Part shown: in pieces, positions 9,182 to 19,585 of the stretch
Layout of the letters: every line of letters begins with the position of its first letter
Position numbering within the stretch: the stretch's first letter is position 1
DNA from: DATFFO01 sp963744905
GTDB lineage: Bacteria > Actinomycetota > Acidimicrobiia > Spongiisociales > ZC4RG35
NCBI GenBank assembly: GCA_963744905.1
Contig: CAVUUV010000004.1
Location: forward strand, 210,843-274,842
Direction: 5' to 3'
Length of the DNA: 64,000 nt
Notes under the pieces: generated by a model
The model's input: only the letters and a program-made list of their open reading frames with translations
The model's database searches: none
What the model was told of the DNA's origin: nothing
Translations under genes and position numbers: made by a program

Positions 9182-9850
9182 TCATTTCGGCGACGCACCA
9201 TTGGACGCAACGAAGTATGCAATCGAGCCGGAGGGGATCTCTATCTCCACGTGCTGGAAGGAAGCCTCGAGAGTGCTCCGGAGGCCAGCTACGTCGTCGT
9301 CGCGGTTGTCGAATCCACCTTGCAGGTTGGCCAAACGAATGAACAGGCGCGCTGCCCGGGTGTGCTGGGCGGATAGTCCGAGCACCGTTCCCCCGAACAA
9401 CACCCCATCGTCGGCCAGGACTGCGGCGATATGCTCGATGGCACGAGCCTTGGCCGCCATGGGTCCGGGGAGGCAGTGGATCACGTGAGCGAGAGCCGCC
9501 GAATCGAACGGTCCACCCACCGGCAGCGGTTCGAGCACATTTGCCTGGACGGTGGCAGGCTCCCAGGCGGCCAACCTCTCGGCGCAGTGATCCAGAACGT
9601 GAGGATTGGCGTCGAGAAGGGTCAACTCACTGCCCTCTAGAGGCGCCGATTTGGCCAGGAAGTACCCGGTACCCGGTCCGATGTCGAGGTGACGGCGCCC
9701 CATGTGCTTCCGGTACAGGTCGAGACCAGGTTCCGCTCCCATCTTCCACACCCGCGGCGCCATGAATCCCAGCACCCATGGGTCGTACAACTTCAGAAAG
9801 CGGGGCGTGTAGTCCTTGAAGCCCTTGTAACCGGGTTCGCTCGAGTCCAC
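9182..9850 (-). CDS. Class I SAM-dependent methyltransferase
   Basis: 222 residues if translation starts at GTG 9850, which is preceded by AAAGGAGAG at good spacing. The longer open frame upstream is rich in low-complexity residues and lacks a ribosome site. SAM-binding motif I is HLDIGPGTGYFL, the acidic end of strand 2 is LLDANPH, and the post-motifs include LAHVIHCLPG. The sequence resembles small-molecule (ubiE/methyltransf_25 type) methyltransferases. It probably shares a transcript with the alpha/beta hydrolase downstream (84-base gap). Substrate unknown. Confidence 0.8.
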   Translation of the reverse strand: MDSSEPGYKGFKDYTPRFLKLYDPWVLGFMAPRVWKMGAEPGLDLYRKHMGRRHLDIGPGTGYFLAKSAPLEGSELTLLDANPHVLDHCAERLAAWEPATVQANVLEPLPVGGPFDSAALAHVIHCLPGPMAAKARAIEHIAAVLADDGVLFGGTVLGLSAQHTRAARLFIRLANLQGGFDNRDDDVAGLRSTLEASFQHVEIEIPSGSIAYFVASNGASPK

Positions 9851-10086
9851 GCCGACCCTCTCCTTTGATGGTTCCGCCTCCGAAAAGGAGGCATCGGGCG
9901 CCGGGAACGACCCGGGCTCTCCTCCGTCGACCACTCTATCCCCATCCCCGGCTGCGCGCCCGCCCGGCCGGTTCCATTCACCCGCCACTTCGGGATCCGG
10001 ATGACCATGGGGGGAACCGATCCGGCTCCGCCGGGTCGAGGCCGAGCTGATCGAGTCATGGATCGAAGTGGCAAGTGTCCCCGGAG

Positions 10087-10422
10087 TCAGGGACATCGGC
10101 CCACGTAGTTGACCTCAACCGTCTGACCGCCACTGTCTTCCATCGTCGCCGACCCGCTCACCCGTGACCGGTCCCCGTCGAGCCAGGGCCCCGGCTCGGA
10201 AGTCTGCACTTGCCAGTGGCCGTCCAAAGTGGTCAGGACTCCGTAGTACACAGGTTGATCCGAGGGCGACTCGCCTGCGCTCTGATGTGTGAACGAAAGC
10301 TCGACTCTGTTCCCGCCCTGGTCGTATCCGTACGCGGCCAGGTCGGTGCCGGCATCACTCGAGTCGCCGTCGGTGGTGCACTTCCCAAGCTCATGACCGC
10401 CACACGCTCGGGTTCTATCCAC
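10087..10422 (-). CDS. Hypothetical protein downstream of the sigma/anti-sigma pair
   Basis: 111 residues from GTG 10422, beginning 12 bases after the stop of the membrane-anchored gene at 10435. It has Cys residues near 7, 15 and at the C-terminus (GRCP) and is otherwise polar, with beta-type sequence. It recalls the soluble domain of small mycobacterial lipoproteins, but no signal peptide or lipobox is visible with this start. It could be the tail of a broken gene. No function can be assigned. Confidence 0.4.
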   Translation of the reverse strand: MDRTRACGGHELGKCTTDGDSSDAGTDLAAYGYDQGGNRVELSFTHQSAGESPSDQPVYYGVLTTLDGHWQVQTSEPGPWLDGDRSRVSGSATMEDSGGQTVEVNYVGRCP

Positions 10423-10434
10423 TCACCCGACCCA

Positions 10435-11817
10435 TTACTTGCGGGTTCCGATCAGTACTGTGTTCTCCGACGCCGAATGCGACCCTGTGGGTTGGGCGAC
10501 CAGCAGCACGGCCCGGTTGTTCATCGCCAATGGGCGCTCGATGAACACGTTTCTGACCTCCCAGCCGTCGGGATACGGAACGGTCTCCCAGTCGACGCCG
10601 TCGGGCGAATACAAGTACCGGTCGGCATCCAATCGGACGTCGATTATCCCCAGGTCACTGCCGGCGACCTGCCAGATCCATCCTTCGCCCCCCAATGCTC
10701 GGTTCGCGCCGATGCCGAGCGATTCGGCACCGGCGTTGGTCAACTTCCAGATCGTTTGCCCATCGTCCATCAGGACGGCGTCGCCCCATCTGCCCAGCAC
10801 TCCCGTCATCGGTGGTCCGTCGTGGATCATGGCCCAATCCGAACCGTCGGTCGTGAAGTACACCTCCGCCGCCTGGTTGACGGCGTAGATTCCGCCTCCC
10901 ACCGCGACGACCCGGTTGATCGATCCGGGGGCGTTGGTTGCCCGGGACCAGGTGATACCGTCGGCACTTCGCCACATTCGCCGCCGCCTTCCCAGGTCAG
11001 TGATCAGCCAGGCCCGTCCGTCGGCGTCCACAGCCCCGCTGACCGCCCCGCCTCCCGCAGTTCCCTCCAGATCGACGTCGCTCACCCGTGACACGGCGGT
11101 TTGACCCGTTTCGGGCTCGGGCAGGTCGTACACACCAAGCGAAACTGGCTGGCCAATTATCTGACCATCGGGGCCTCCGATACCACCCCCTCCACCCGCC
11201 ACCAATAGCCTGTTGTTGCCTACCTCGACGACATTTCCTGCTCCGCCCATTCGGTATGCCCTCAGGCCGACCGTGTCTGTGTGGTAGCCGAACCATTCCG
11301 TACCGTCCTCAGATTTCCAGACTTCATCCGCCGTGATGAGATAGAAACGGTCGTCCAACCCAACGATGATTTCACGCGGTTCGGCGGTCGGTCTCGGCAA
11401 CTCGAACGTGCGCCAGGTGAAAGGACCCCGGGTGGAGATCACCTCGGACAACGCCGCGATGTAATGGTCCACACTCGAACGCGACTCGACTCCTGCGCCG
11501 TCGTTGGGCAGCGCCGTCGTACTGTCGATGGTGGCGGGCACGGTCGGAGCGACGGGCACCGTGCTGGGCACAATCGGCACTGATGTCGCCACCGGTCGCG
11601 GGGCACCACCACCGCCTATCAGCAGGGGAACCACCCCGAACAGGAACAGCACAGCCACCGCCGTGGCCACCCCGATCCATAGCCCACGACGGATCGACCT
11701 TCGGCGCACCACTAGCGCCTTGGAGCGTGCGGCGATCTCCGCCCACTGGACGGGCGCCTGGAGCGCGTCGTTGACTTGGAGATGATTCCGGATCTCTTCT
11801 CTGATCGAATCGCTCAT
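10435..11817 (-). CDS. Membrane-anchored sigma-factor partner with extracytoplasmic Asp-box propeller
   Basis: 460 residues. An N-terminal cytoplasmic helical segment of about 43 residues is followed by one transmembrane helix (about 44-68), a Pro/Thr/Val-rich linker and a long outer domain. The outer domain carries four repeats of the BNR/Asp-box kind, S/T-x-D-G-x-x-W: WKSEDGTEW, WRSADGITW, YFTTDGSDW and LYSPDGVDW. It starts inside the stop of the sigma-factor gene (ATGA overlap), so the two are translationally coupled. By position it should be the anti-sigma factor or sensor for that sigma, although no zinc-binding HxxxCxxC motif is visible. The propeller is probably the ligand-sensing part. 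Confidence 0.7.
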   Translation of the reverse strand: MSDSIREEIRNHLQVNDALQAPVQWAEIAARSKALVVRRRSIRRGLWIGVATAVAVLFLFGVVPLLIGGGGAPRPVATSVPIVPSTVPVAPTVPATIDSTTALPNDGAGVESRSSVDHYIAALSEVISTRGPFTWRTFELPRPTAEPREIIVGLDDRFYLITADEVWKSEDGTEWFGYHTDTVGLRAYRMGGAGNVVEVGNNRLLVAGGGGGIGGPDGQIIGQPVSLGVYDLPEPETGQTAVSRVSDVDLEGTAGGGAVSGAVDADGRAWLITDLGRRRRMWRSADGITWSRATNAPGSINRVVAVGGGIYAVNQAAEVYFTTDGSDWAMIHDGPPMTGVLGRWGDAVLMDDGQTIWKLTNAGAESLGIGANRALGGEGWIWQVAGSDLGIIDVRLDADRYLYSPDGVDWETVPYPDGWEVRNVFIERPLAMNNRAVLLVAQPTGSHSASENTVLIGTRK

Positions 11818-12281
11818 TCCTCCACCCCAAGCCGGCCGCGAAGTTTCGTCATGGCTCGCCTTTCATGCTCCTGCACGGTGCCTCGGGAGACGCCAAGCAG
11901 TTCCGCCACCTCTCCGAAGGTCCATTCGAAGCCGTGGACCAGTCCCACGACTACTCGCTGACGATCCGATAACAGCGTCCACGCTTCCTCCAGCCCGGGT
12001 TCCACCCAGGGCTCATCGAAGGTCACCCCTTCTCTCCCAAACCAGCGATAACGACGGCTCATACGCCGCGCCTTGTTCTGTCCCACGCGGAACAGGTACC
12101 CCGACGGGTTGGCCATCTCCCCCACCCTCCCCCAGTGCTGCCACCCATAAGCCAGCGCCTCGGCCGTGGCTTCCCGACCCACCTCGGACCCGAACGCAGC
12201 CGTCAAGGCACGACGCAGATTCGGCTCAAAACGGCGAACGAAGCCGGTGAACACGTCAGTCTCGGTCTGGCCATGAAGCAA
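11814..12281 (-). CDS. ECF-like RNA polymerase sigma factor
   Basis: 155 residues from TTG 12281, which is preceded by AGGAGAG; GTG 12254 is an alternative. Region 2-like sequence (FEPNLRRALTAAFGS through YLFRVGQNKARR) is followed by a region 4 helix-turn-helix, LLSDRQRVVVGLVHGFEWTF and VAELLGVSRGTVQEHERRAM. The length and the lack of regions 1 and 3 fit group 4 sigma factors, or the SigM/SigE-like family. It is coupled by a 4-base overlap to the membrane protein at 10435. Its target promoters are unknown. Confidence 0.85.
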   Translation of the reverse strand: MLHGQTETDVFTGFVRRFEPNLRRALTAAFGSEVGREATAEALAYGWQHWGRVGEMANPSGYLFRVGQNKARRMSRRYRWFGREGVTFDEPWVEPGLEEAWTLLSDRQRVVVGLVHGFEWTFGEVAELLGVSRGTVQEHERRAMTKLRGRLGVEE

Positions 12282-12485
12282 CCGGCTCTCCTCGTCCTCT
12301 CACCCTATAAGGCCTACGAACCCCCCGGCCGTAAGACACATATGAGCGAACCCGCTCTACCTCCCCGAGCCAGTCCTGAGCCCCCCGGATCTCACGGAGG
12401 ATTCGAAACCGCAGCCGGTCGGCTTCCGCCCGGGTGAAAAGCCTGCTCACGGCCACCGACGAGTGGAAGGCCGGCCATGGAGGCC

Positions 12486-15130
12486 TCACCCAGCCTCGAT
12501 GACCCTCCAGACGTAATCGACGGCCTCCTCGGCGGTCATACGGCTCCCCTCTTCCATCGCCTCGTCGAAGGCCTCGTCTCCCAGCGCCGCACGGGCCGCC
12601 TTCAGGTCGGCCGTCTCGTCTTCGGGGACCGGGGCTCTGGCTCCCGTTGCGGCCTCCAGCGCCTGAGCCGCCCCGGTGAGGCGGACGGCCACCGTGTGTC
12701 TGCCCTCGATCGACTCGATCTTGGCGATGGCTCGCATGTCCGCGGCGAGGATCGGGAAGTTCATCGTGTCCGTCGCCGGTCGCAGGGCCTCGTGGATGTC
12801 GGCCCGACCCCGCTCGAGATCCCCCATCGCAATATGGGCGTGGCCGAGCGCCGCCAGAGCCCAGGAGGCGTGGAGCGGGTCTCCCATCTGGCGGAATACC
12901 TCGAGGACCCGCTCCAGTTGGGAGACGGCGTCCCCCGTCCGCTCCTCGGCCATCGCCTTGCAGGGCGAAGGCCATCTCGTTCCGAGCGATCAAGCTCGGC
13001 AATTCCGTCTCTCGAGCAGCCTTCATGCTGGCTTCGAACCGTTTGCTTGCCTCGTCCGGGTCACCCTTCAGGTTGGCCGAAAACGCATAGTCGTAGAGTC
13101 CTTCGGCTACCGCTCTCTCATCACCGATCGCTCTGTAGATGCGCAGCGCCTCCTGGTAGGCGCTCTCGGTTCCCTGGGCATCGGACAGCCAGTACAGGAT
13201 GCCGCCCAGAGCTGAGTACGCTTTCCCCCGCTCCAAGGTCTCGGTGGTGTCTCCGAGGGCCAGGAGTGACTCCAGCCACTCCCGCCCCTCGCGCAGGTAG
13301 CCCCTCTCGAACCAGTATCTCCAGACACTTGAGGCGAGCCTCAAACCGTCCTCCACAAAACCGAAATCGAGGGCGGTGCGCAGGGCCCTCCGCAAGTTCG
13401 AGTAGTCCGAATCCAGCCGTTCCAGCCAATCCGCCCGGGAGACCGACGTGAGATGCGGCTGGGCGGATTCCGCCAGGTCGCGGTAGTACAGGAGGTGCCT
13501 CTCGGCCTGGTCTTGCCAGTCCTCGCTCTGCCGCAGGAGGTTCTGTGCGTAGTCGGCGGATCGTCTCCAGCATCTCGAATCGAGCGGGCTTTACCGCCGG
13601 GATCCGACGAATCAGGCTGTGTCCCTCCAACGAGGCGATGCCCTCGAGCATGTCGATGCCCAGCTCCCCCGCCGGGTTGCAGATGGAGTCGGCGGCCTCG
13701 ATCGTGTGCCCCCCGACGAATATCGACAGGCGCTCGAACAGTCTGCGTTCGGTTGGGCGCAAGAGGTCATAGCTCCACCCGATGAGTCGCTCGAGAGTCT
13801 GGTGTCGCAACGGGCGGTTGGCCTCGCCGGTTGGGAGCACGGGCAGGCGTTGGTCAAGCCTCTCCAGGATCTCGTCGACATCGAGAACCCGGACCCGACT
13901 CGCTGCCAGCTCGATGGCGAGAGGGAGCCCGTCGAGCCGCCGGCAGATGTCGGAGACGATCTCCGCGTTGTCGGCGTTCAGCGAGAAATCGGGGCGCACC
14001 GCCCCGGCTCGCTCGACGAAAAGGGCCACCGCACCTGTACCGGCCACCTGGTCGGGGTCCCCAACGGCAAAGGATTCGGGCACACCGAGAGGAGGAACGG
14101 GAAACACCTGCTCGCCATACAGATTCAAGCCCGTGCGGCTGGTGACCAGGACCGTCAGATGCGGAGCCGCCGAAATCAGCCTGGCGACGAGCTCGGCTCC
14201 AGGAAGGAGATGTTCGAAGTTGTCGAGGATCAAGAGCAACTGACGACCCGACAAATGGTCTTCCAGGATCTCGATGGTTGGTCGCTGCGATTTGGTCGAC
14301 AGGCCGAGTGCTCCCGTCACAGCTGACTCCAGCTGGCTGACATCATCGAGTGGTGCCAGGTCTACGAACCAGACACCGTCGGCGAATCGGGCGGCAGCCT
14401 TTCGCCCGGCCTCAACGGCGAGGCTGGTCTTGCCGGTTCCGCCGGCGCCGGTCAGGGTGACGATCCTGCTTTGGGCCAGGAGAGCGAGCAGCTTGTCGAT
14501 CTCGGCTTGCCTGCCGATGAAGCTGGTCAAGCGCACCGGCACGTGGACGCTGTCGGCCTGGGCCGTAAGTGGCGGAGGGAAGTCACCGGTCAAGCCGTCC
14601 ACGACCACTTCAAACAGCCGCTCAGGCCTGTGTAGGCCCTTGAGCCGATAATGACCGAGGTCGCGCATCATGACACCTTCGGGTAGCTCATGCTCGCTCA
14701 GCACCCGGGTTGACTCCGAAACGAGGATCTGGCCACCGTGGGCCGCAGAGGAGACCCGGGCGGCCCGGTTGATGTCGATGCCGACGTAGTCGTCGGCGCC
14801 TCGGACTCCCTCCCCCGTGTGAAGCCCGATCCGAACCCGGACCTCGGCAGACTCAGGCCAGTCGGCGCCGGCGATCGCCTTCTGGGCCGAGACTGCTGCC
14901 TGCACTGCCGATGGTGCGCTCTCGAAGGCCACCATGAAGCTGTCGCCCTCGGTGCCCCTCTCGACACCACCGAATTCGGAGAAGACCTCACGCAGAAGAC
15001 GGTTGTGCTTCTCGATCAGCCCCCGATAGTTGGAGGTGCCGAGTCGCTCGAGCAGCGGCGTGGACCCCTCGATGTCCGAGAAGAGAAAGGTGATGGTCCC
15101 GCTGGGAAGCTCCCGCCCTGGTGACGTCAT
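12486..15130 (-). pseudogene. Class III adenylate/guanylate cyclase-ATPase-TPR regulator with two frameshifts
   Basis: Start ATG 15130. The domains are in order: a class III nucleotide cyclase (FLFSDIEGS, GDSFMVAF, then a GIDINRAARV-type segment), an NB-ARC/AAA-like ATPase with P-loop GAGGTGKTS and LLILDNFEH, and a C-terminal TPR region. The frame shifts near 13565, just after EMLETIR, and again near 12960, where one extra G follows CAAG; after it the frame resumes in MAEERTGD. Both shifts are single-base and leave all surrounding motifs intact. Fully joined, the protein is about 880 residues, the usual size of this actinobacterial regulator family. Either sequence error or a recent pseudogene. 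Confidence 0.75.
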
Positions 15131-15286
15131 AGAGGACGGACGATACAAAGGTGGACACAAGGGTCGCCTTTACTCATGCGACCCCGCCGAGCCTCTGGGG
15201 TAATGCCTCGCGGCCAGGCCGGCCTTCCGTGTCGAACCCACCAAGCTTCCCTCGGTCGGCGGCGGCCATCCCAGAAATCAACGTGC

Positions 15287-15669
15287 CTAATGGTCCCCGG
15301 CTGCTGTGAGCAGTTCCTTGGCGGTTACGGCAAGGGGCTTGGCTGCCCCTCGGGCGTGCGCCGTGGCGTAGGCGCTCGGGTCGAGCCGGCCGGCCGTGTC
15401 CTCCAACAAGGCGGTGGCCATGTCCTCGACTGCCACGTCTTCGTAGATCAACGTGTGTCGACTCAGGGGTCGTCGGCGAAGACTACGAACCTGCTGTCGA
15501 CTTCTCCCCGCGGCCTCACAACGACTCCCCGATGGTCTTCGGCAGCACGCTCGATGACGGCGTCATGGCGGCGAAGAGCGTCCATCATCTGCTCCCGGGA
15601 CTCCTCCCACAGACGGGTGCTGCCCTCGATGTCGGTAAACAGGAAAGTGACGACACCATCAGGCAGCAT
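15287..15669 (-). pseudogene. Remnant of a class III cyclase regulator
   Basis: From ATG 15669 about 60 residues match the start of a class III cyclase domain (VVTFLFTDIEGSTRLWEE), then a stop at 15463 ends the frame where the cyclase core should continue. A short downstream frame (about 15440-15287) reads like the C-terminal tail of the same kind of protein (LLEDTAGRLDP, then PLAVTAKELL). This looks like an internal deletion that left both ends of a large cyclase-ATPase gene. No active product is expected. Confidence 0.55.
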
Positions 15670-15926
15670 GCGAGAACCTTACGACGTGGGGCGCCGTGGC
15701 TGCGCCGCCCGGCCGGACGCGGTTTGCTGTGGTCATGGCCGGAACGATCGAATTGGCAGGACTCGACCCCGGGCTTCTGGCGCCCGCCCCTTCAAGCGCC
15801 GGGAAACCCGACTAGGGTTGCCGTGTGGAGAGTGTGGGCGTCCGGCCTGGGAGGGTGCGGGCATACATTGCTCTCTCGGGCAACGTCGCGTAGGGAAGAG
15901 TTCCGTACGCGTCAAGGGAGGAGAGA

Positions 15927-17960
15927 ATGAGGGTAAGTAGGCGCACATTCGTCAAGCTGGCGGGCGCCGGCGTCGCGGTGCTTTACGTGCAGGGTGCTAC
16001 GGGCGGGCTGTTCGAGGTGGCCAGGGCCCAGATCCCGGGCGGGACTCTTGCTCCGGGCGACGTGGACAAGTTCGTGCTGCCGTTGGTGAAGCCGCCGGCA
16101 ATGCCACCGAGCAAGACGCTCAACAAGGGCGACCTGTACAAGATCGCGGTCCGGCAGTTCAACCAACGGGTTCTGTCACCACCCCATCCGGAGACGACGG
16201 TGTGGGGGTACGGCTCGGTCGATTTCCCGGGAACCGTGGCCCAGGGCGGCACCTTCAACTTTCCCGCCTTCACCATCGAGGCCAACTGGAATCGGAAGGT
16301 GCAGGTCGAGTGGCGCAACGAACTCGTCGACGCCAACGGCAACTACCTGCCCCACCTGCTGCCGGTCGACCCCACCCTGCATTGGGCCAACCCGCCCGGC
16401 GGTCAGAGGGGCCGTGACTCGCGGCCGGAGTTCTCCTCCACCCCCGGGCCCTACACCGGCCCGGTGCCGATCGTGACCCACGTCCACGGCGCCCACACCG
16501 CCGAGGACAGCGACGGCTATCCCGAGGCGTGGTACCTGCCCGACGCGGTCGACATCCCCCACGGTTACGCCCGCACCGGCACCTTCTTCGATTATTTCGA
16601 CCGCAAGTACCACCATCTGTGGGACAGGGGCCTCGCCAGTTTCGTGTATCCGAACGACCAGCGGGCGACGACGCTGTGGTACCACGACCACACCCTTGGC
16701 ATGACACGGCTCAACGTGTACGCCGGCCCGGCCGGGTTCTGGCTGGTCCGGGGCGGTTTCGACGACGTGGTGCTGGACAGCCGCGACGATTCGACGGCGA
16801 TACTTCCCGGACCGGCCCCGAGGGTCGGGGACTCCCCGTTGGGTGTCTACGGCGAGATTCCCATCGCGATCCAGGACCGCTCGTTCAACGCCGACGGGTC
16901 GCTGTTCTACCCCGACACCCGGGAGTTCTTCGACGGGTATGGAGGCCCTTACATCCCCGACACGCCGGTATCGCCCATCTGGAACCCGGAGTTCTTCGGG
17001 AACACGATGGTGGTGAACGGGTTCACCTGGCCCTACCTGGAGGTGGAGCCGCGCCGCTACCGCTTCCGGTTGCTCAACGGGTGCAACTCGCGCTTCCTCA
17101 TCCTCCAGTTCGAACATCCCGGGGTGGAGGTGTGGCAGATCGGCGCCGAGGGCGGGTTCCTGCCCGCCCCGGTGCGGCTCAACGACCACCCCTACCCGGG
17201 CAGCAGCGGCGGGGGTGCCACGGTGCTGATGGGTCTGGCCGAGCGGGCCGACCTGATCGTCGACTTCAGTGCCGCCGCCGGCACCTCGTTCCGTCTGCTC
17301 AACCTGGGCCCGGACGAGCCGTTCGGCGGCGGAGGGATCGGAATCGACTTCGACCCCTCCGACCCCGACTCGACCGGACAGGTGATGGAGTTCCGGGTGT
17401 CGGCGGGTCCGGTGGCAGACCCCACCACGCCGCCGCAGTATCTGCAACTGCCGGCCGTCACCCCGCTGGGAGCTGCGGCCGCCACCCAGTACCTGAGCCT
17501 CAACGAGGAGGCTTATGAGCCCGAGGAACCGCAGGAGTCGCCCGAGTTCCCCACATCGGCACTGTTGGGAACGTGGGACCCCGCCACCGGCCAGCCGACG
17601 TCGCTCCTGTGGAGGGATCCGATCACCGAGAACCCGGTTCCCGGCAGCACCGAGGAGTGGGCTTTCTACAACGTCACGGCCGACGCCCACCCCATCCACA
17701 TCCACCAGGTGCAGTTCGAAGTGTTGGGACGGGAAGCGATCGACGGCGGACCGTCGGTCGCCGGTTCCAACGGCCCGCTCCCGTGGGAGACGGGGTTCAA
17801 GGACACGGTTATCACCTATCCCGGCGAGATAACCCGGGTCAAGGCGAGGTTCGACCTCGAAGGCTTCTACGTGTGGCACTGTCACATCGTCGAGCACGAG
17901 GACAACGAGATGATGCGCCCCTTCCACGTGGGACCCATCCCACCCGGCTCCCCGGTCTAG
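15927..17960 (+). CDS. Tat-exported multicopper oxidase (laccase/CotA-like)
   Basis: 677 residues with a Tat signal (SRRTFVK at 4-10, hydrophobic to about 30). All four copper-binding clusters are present: HVHG at 185-188, YHDH at 252-255, HPIHIH in the C-terminal domain, and HCHIVEH ending with axial Met at about 651-662. Together these hold the type 1 copper and the trinuclear type 2/3 centre. Such enzymes oxidise phenols, metals or bilirubin-like pigments outside the cytoplasm and reduce oxygen to water. GGAGGAGAG (15918-15926) directly precedes the start, closer than is usual. It is monocistronic, with a 256-base gap upstream in which no other gene is seen. Confidence 0.93.
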   Translation: MRVSRRTFVKLAGAGVAVLYVQGATGGLFEVARAQIPGGTLAPGDVDKFVLPLVKPPAMPPSKTLNKGDLYKIAVRQFNQRVLSPPHPETTVWGYGSVDFPGTVAQGGTFNFPAFTIEANWNRKVQVEWRNELVDANGNYLPHLLPVDPTLHWANPPGGQRGRDSRPEFSSTPGPYTGPVPIVTHVHGAHTAEDSDGYPEAWYLPDAVDIPHGYARTGTFFDYFDRKYHHLWDRGLASFVYPNDQRATTLWYHDHTLGMTRLNVYAGPAGFWLVRGGFDDVVLDSRDDSTAILPGPAPRVGDSPLGVYGEIPIAIQDRSFNADGSLFYPDTREFFDGYGGPYIPDTPVSPIWNPEFFGNTMVVNGFTWPYLEVEPRRYRFRLLNGCNSRFLILQFEHPGVEVWQIGAEGGFLPAPVRLNDHPYPGSSGGGATVLMGLAERADLIVDFSAAAGTSFRLLNLGPDEPFGGGGIGIDFDPSDPDSTGQVMEFRVSAGPVADPTTPPQYLQLPAVTPLGAAAATQYLSLNEEAYEPEEPQESPEFPTSALLGTWDPATGQPTSLLWRDPITENPVPGSTEEWAFYNVTADAHPIHIHQVQFEVLGREAIDGGPSVAGSNGPLPWETGFKDTVITYPGEITRVKARFDLEGFYVWHCHIVEHEDNEMMRPFHVGPIPPGSPV

Positions 17961-18160
17961 ATCCCGGGGGACCGACGATGGAGCCTGCATCGCGAATGGA
18001 TGGGGCTCGAGGAGGTAGCGGTGTCTCTCGACTTGTGGAATCTCGAGAGCACGAACTGCAGCGAGAACGAGCCACAACAGCCAGGCCAACCGCACGAGAG
18101 ACCTCGCCCAGATCGCGGCGCTCGAGGCCTAAGGCGGGCCGGTCGTTCACTCCCCGTACA

Positions 18161-19054
18161 TCACCCGTCGTGGGTCAGATGTCCGCTTTGGCGGGCCAGG
18201 ACTTCTCGCACGGTCGTGGCGGGGAGGTCGGGGTAGGAAGCGTGGACTGCTGAGCCGTCGAAGCGGAGGTCCATGCTGTCCATGAGCAGGGACGACCGCA
18301 TCTGGCGGCCCAGCTGAGGCCGCAGGTTCCCCAGAGTCGCTGCCATGACACGGAGCGCGATCGGACTGATGTGACGGGGCCTGACGGGCCCCCCGGGGCC
18401 GGTCGCGGTCGCCCTTGCCAACTCGTCGAGAGTGATGTTCTCGGGCCCGCCGATCTCCAGGATCGAGCCTCGCATCTCGGGTTTCGTGACGGCTATCTCC
18501 ACCAGGGCCGCCACGTCTTCGACCGAGACGAAGTTGATCGGATTGTCCCCGCGCCCGAACACCAGCGGTCGCCCGCCCCTCCCCGCAGTTTGGCGGAGCA
18601 GATCGACCCACAGCTCGGTGAAGGCGGTGGCCCTCACGATGGTGGTTGGCACCCCGCTGGCCCTGGCGTATTCCTCGGCCGCGTACTTCATCCGCGCCAG
18701 TTCCATCGGGTGGTCGGGTGACGCCCCCACCAGCGACATCAACACCAGGTCACAGCCCGCCTCGGCAGCCGCGTCGACCAGGTTGCGGTTGCCGTCGCGA
18801 TCGACCGTCTGCGGCGACACTCCCCCGCTACCCACCAGTCCGTGCACTGCCGACACGATGGTGTCGACTCCGGCCACGGCGGGTACCAGGGTGTGTGGAA
18901 CCCGCACGTCCCCTGCCACTACCTCCACCTCGTCGGCCAGGTGAGCAGATTCCGGGCTGCGGGCCAGTACCCGGACCTCCAGGCTCCGGCGGAGGAGACG
19001 AGCCACGAGCGACGAGCCCAGCCGTCCGGTTCCTCCGGCCACCAGCACTCTCAT
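18161..19054 (-). CDS. NmrA-like atypical short-chain dehydrogenase (NAD(P)-binding)
   Basis: 297 residues. The N-terminal dinucleotide motif GGTGRLGSSL at 7-16 and an extended-SDR layout (ARSPES, GDVRVPHTL, MSLVGAS, FVSVEDVAAL) fit the NmrA/ycf39 group, which often lacks the YxxxK catalytic pair. It overlaps the stop of the SnoaL-like gene (ATGA) and lies in the operon divergent from a TetR regulator. It may be a quinone- or small-ketone reductase or a redox sensor. The exact substrate is unknown. Confidence 0.8.
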   Translation of the reverse strand: MRVLVAGGTGRLGSSLVARLLRRSLEVRVLARSPESAHLADEVEVVAGDVRVPHTLVPAVAGVDTIVSAVHGLVGSGGVSPQTVDRDGNRNLVDAAAEAGCDLVLMSLVGASPDHPMELARMKYAAEEYARASGVPTTIVRATAFTELWVDLLRQTAGRGGRPLVFGRGDNPINFVSVEDVAALVEIAVTKPEMRGSILEIGGPENITLDELARATATGPGGPVRPRHISPIALRVMAATLGNLRPQLGRQMRSSLLMDSMDLRFDGSAVHASYPDLPATTVREVLARQSGHLTHDG

Positions 19055-19482
19055 GACGCATCGCCCATCAGAACCCGGCGAACGGCGGCGTCGGCGTCGC
19101 CCTCACCCTCACGTACCGGCTCCAGGTAGAAACGAGCCCAGGAGGCCAGGCCGTCCTCCACGCCGAAGATGATCACCCCGCGCATCACGTGAGGGGTCCC
19201 ATCGGGTCGGGTTCCCGTGTGCTCCCATTCGGTCCACACCGTGTCTCCATCCACCGCCGAGCGCGTCACCTCAACCCGGACATCGGGAACCAGGGCGAAG
19301 ATCTGTGACCAGTTCCTGCGTACCTGTTCCCGGCCGACAAAGCCTCGTTCGGGGTGAAGCGGGGTCTCGTTGCGGTAGTCCGGTGCAAAGCACGCCACCA
19401 CCGCATCCAGATCATGGTCGTTGGTGGCCCCGACAAGCCGTTCGATCAGTGCCTCGGGAGCAGTGTTGGCTGATGCGGTCAT
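19051..19482 (-). CDS. SnoaL-like (NTF2-fold) protein
   Basis: 143 residues from ATG 19482, preceded by AAGGAG. The upstream in-frame start has no ribosome site. The sequence matches the cone-shaped NTF2/SnoaL fold: LVGATNDHDLDAVVACFAPDY, then HPERGFVGREQVRRNW and a W-E-WEHTGTRPDG core typical of ester cyclase or polyketide cyclase-like proteins. It is translationally coupled to the NmrA-like gene, and the TetR gene is divergent. Probably a small-molecule isomerase, hydrolase or binding protein. Confidence 0.8.
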   Translation of the reverse strand: MTASANTAPEALIERLVGATNDHDLDAVVACFAPDYRNETPLHPERGFVGREQVRRNWSQIFALVPDVRVEVTRSAVDGDTVWTEWEHTGTRPDGTPHVMRGVIIFGVEDGLASWARFYLEPVREGEGDADAAVRRVLMGDAS

Positions 19483-19585
19483 GGCCTTCTCCTTGTCTCG
19501 CTCCCACCCAGGGGAGGAACGTCGGTTCGCCGATGAGGTTGCCCTCACCGATTTCGCTCCAGTAAACTAGAGTCGATCCAGTACT

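Noticed and set aside
16176..18095. Very long open frame antisense to the multicopper oxidase, and similar long antisense frames elsewhere
   Set aside because: These are expected in GC-rich coding DNA, have Arg/Gly/Pro-rich or repetitive composition and no domains, while the opposite strand has complete motif sets.
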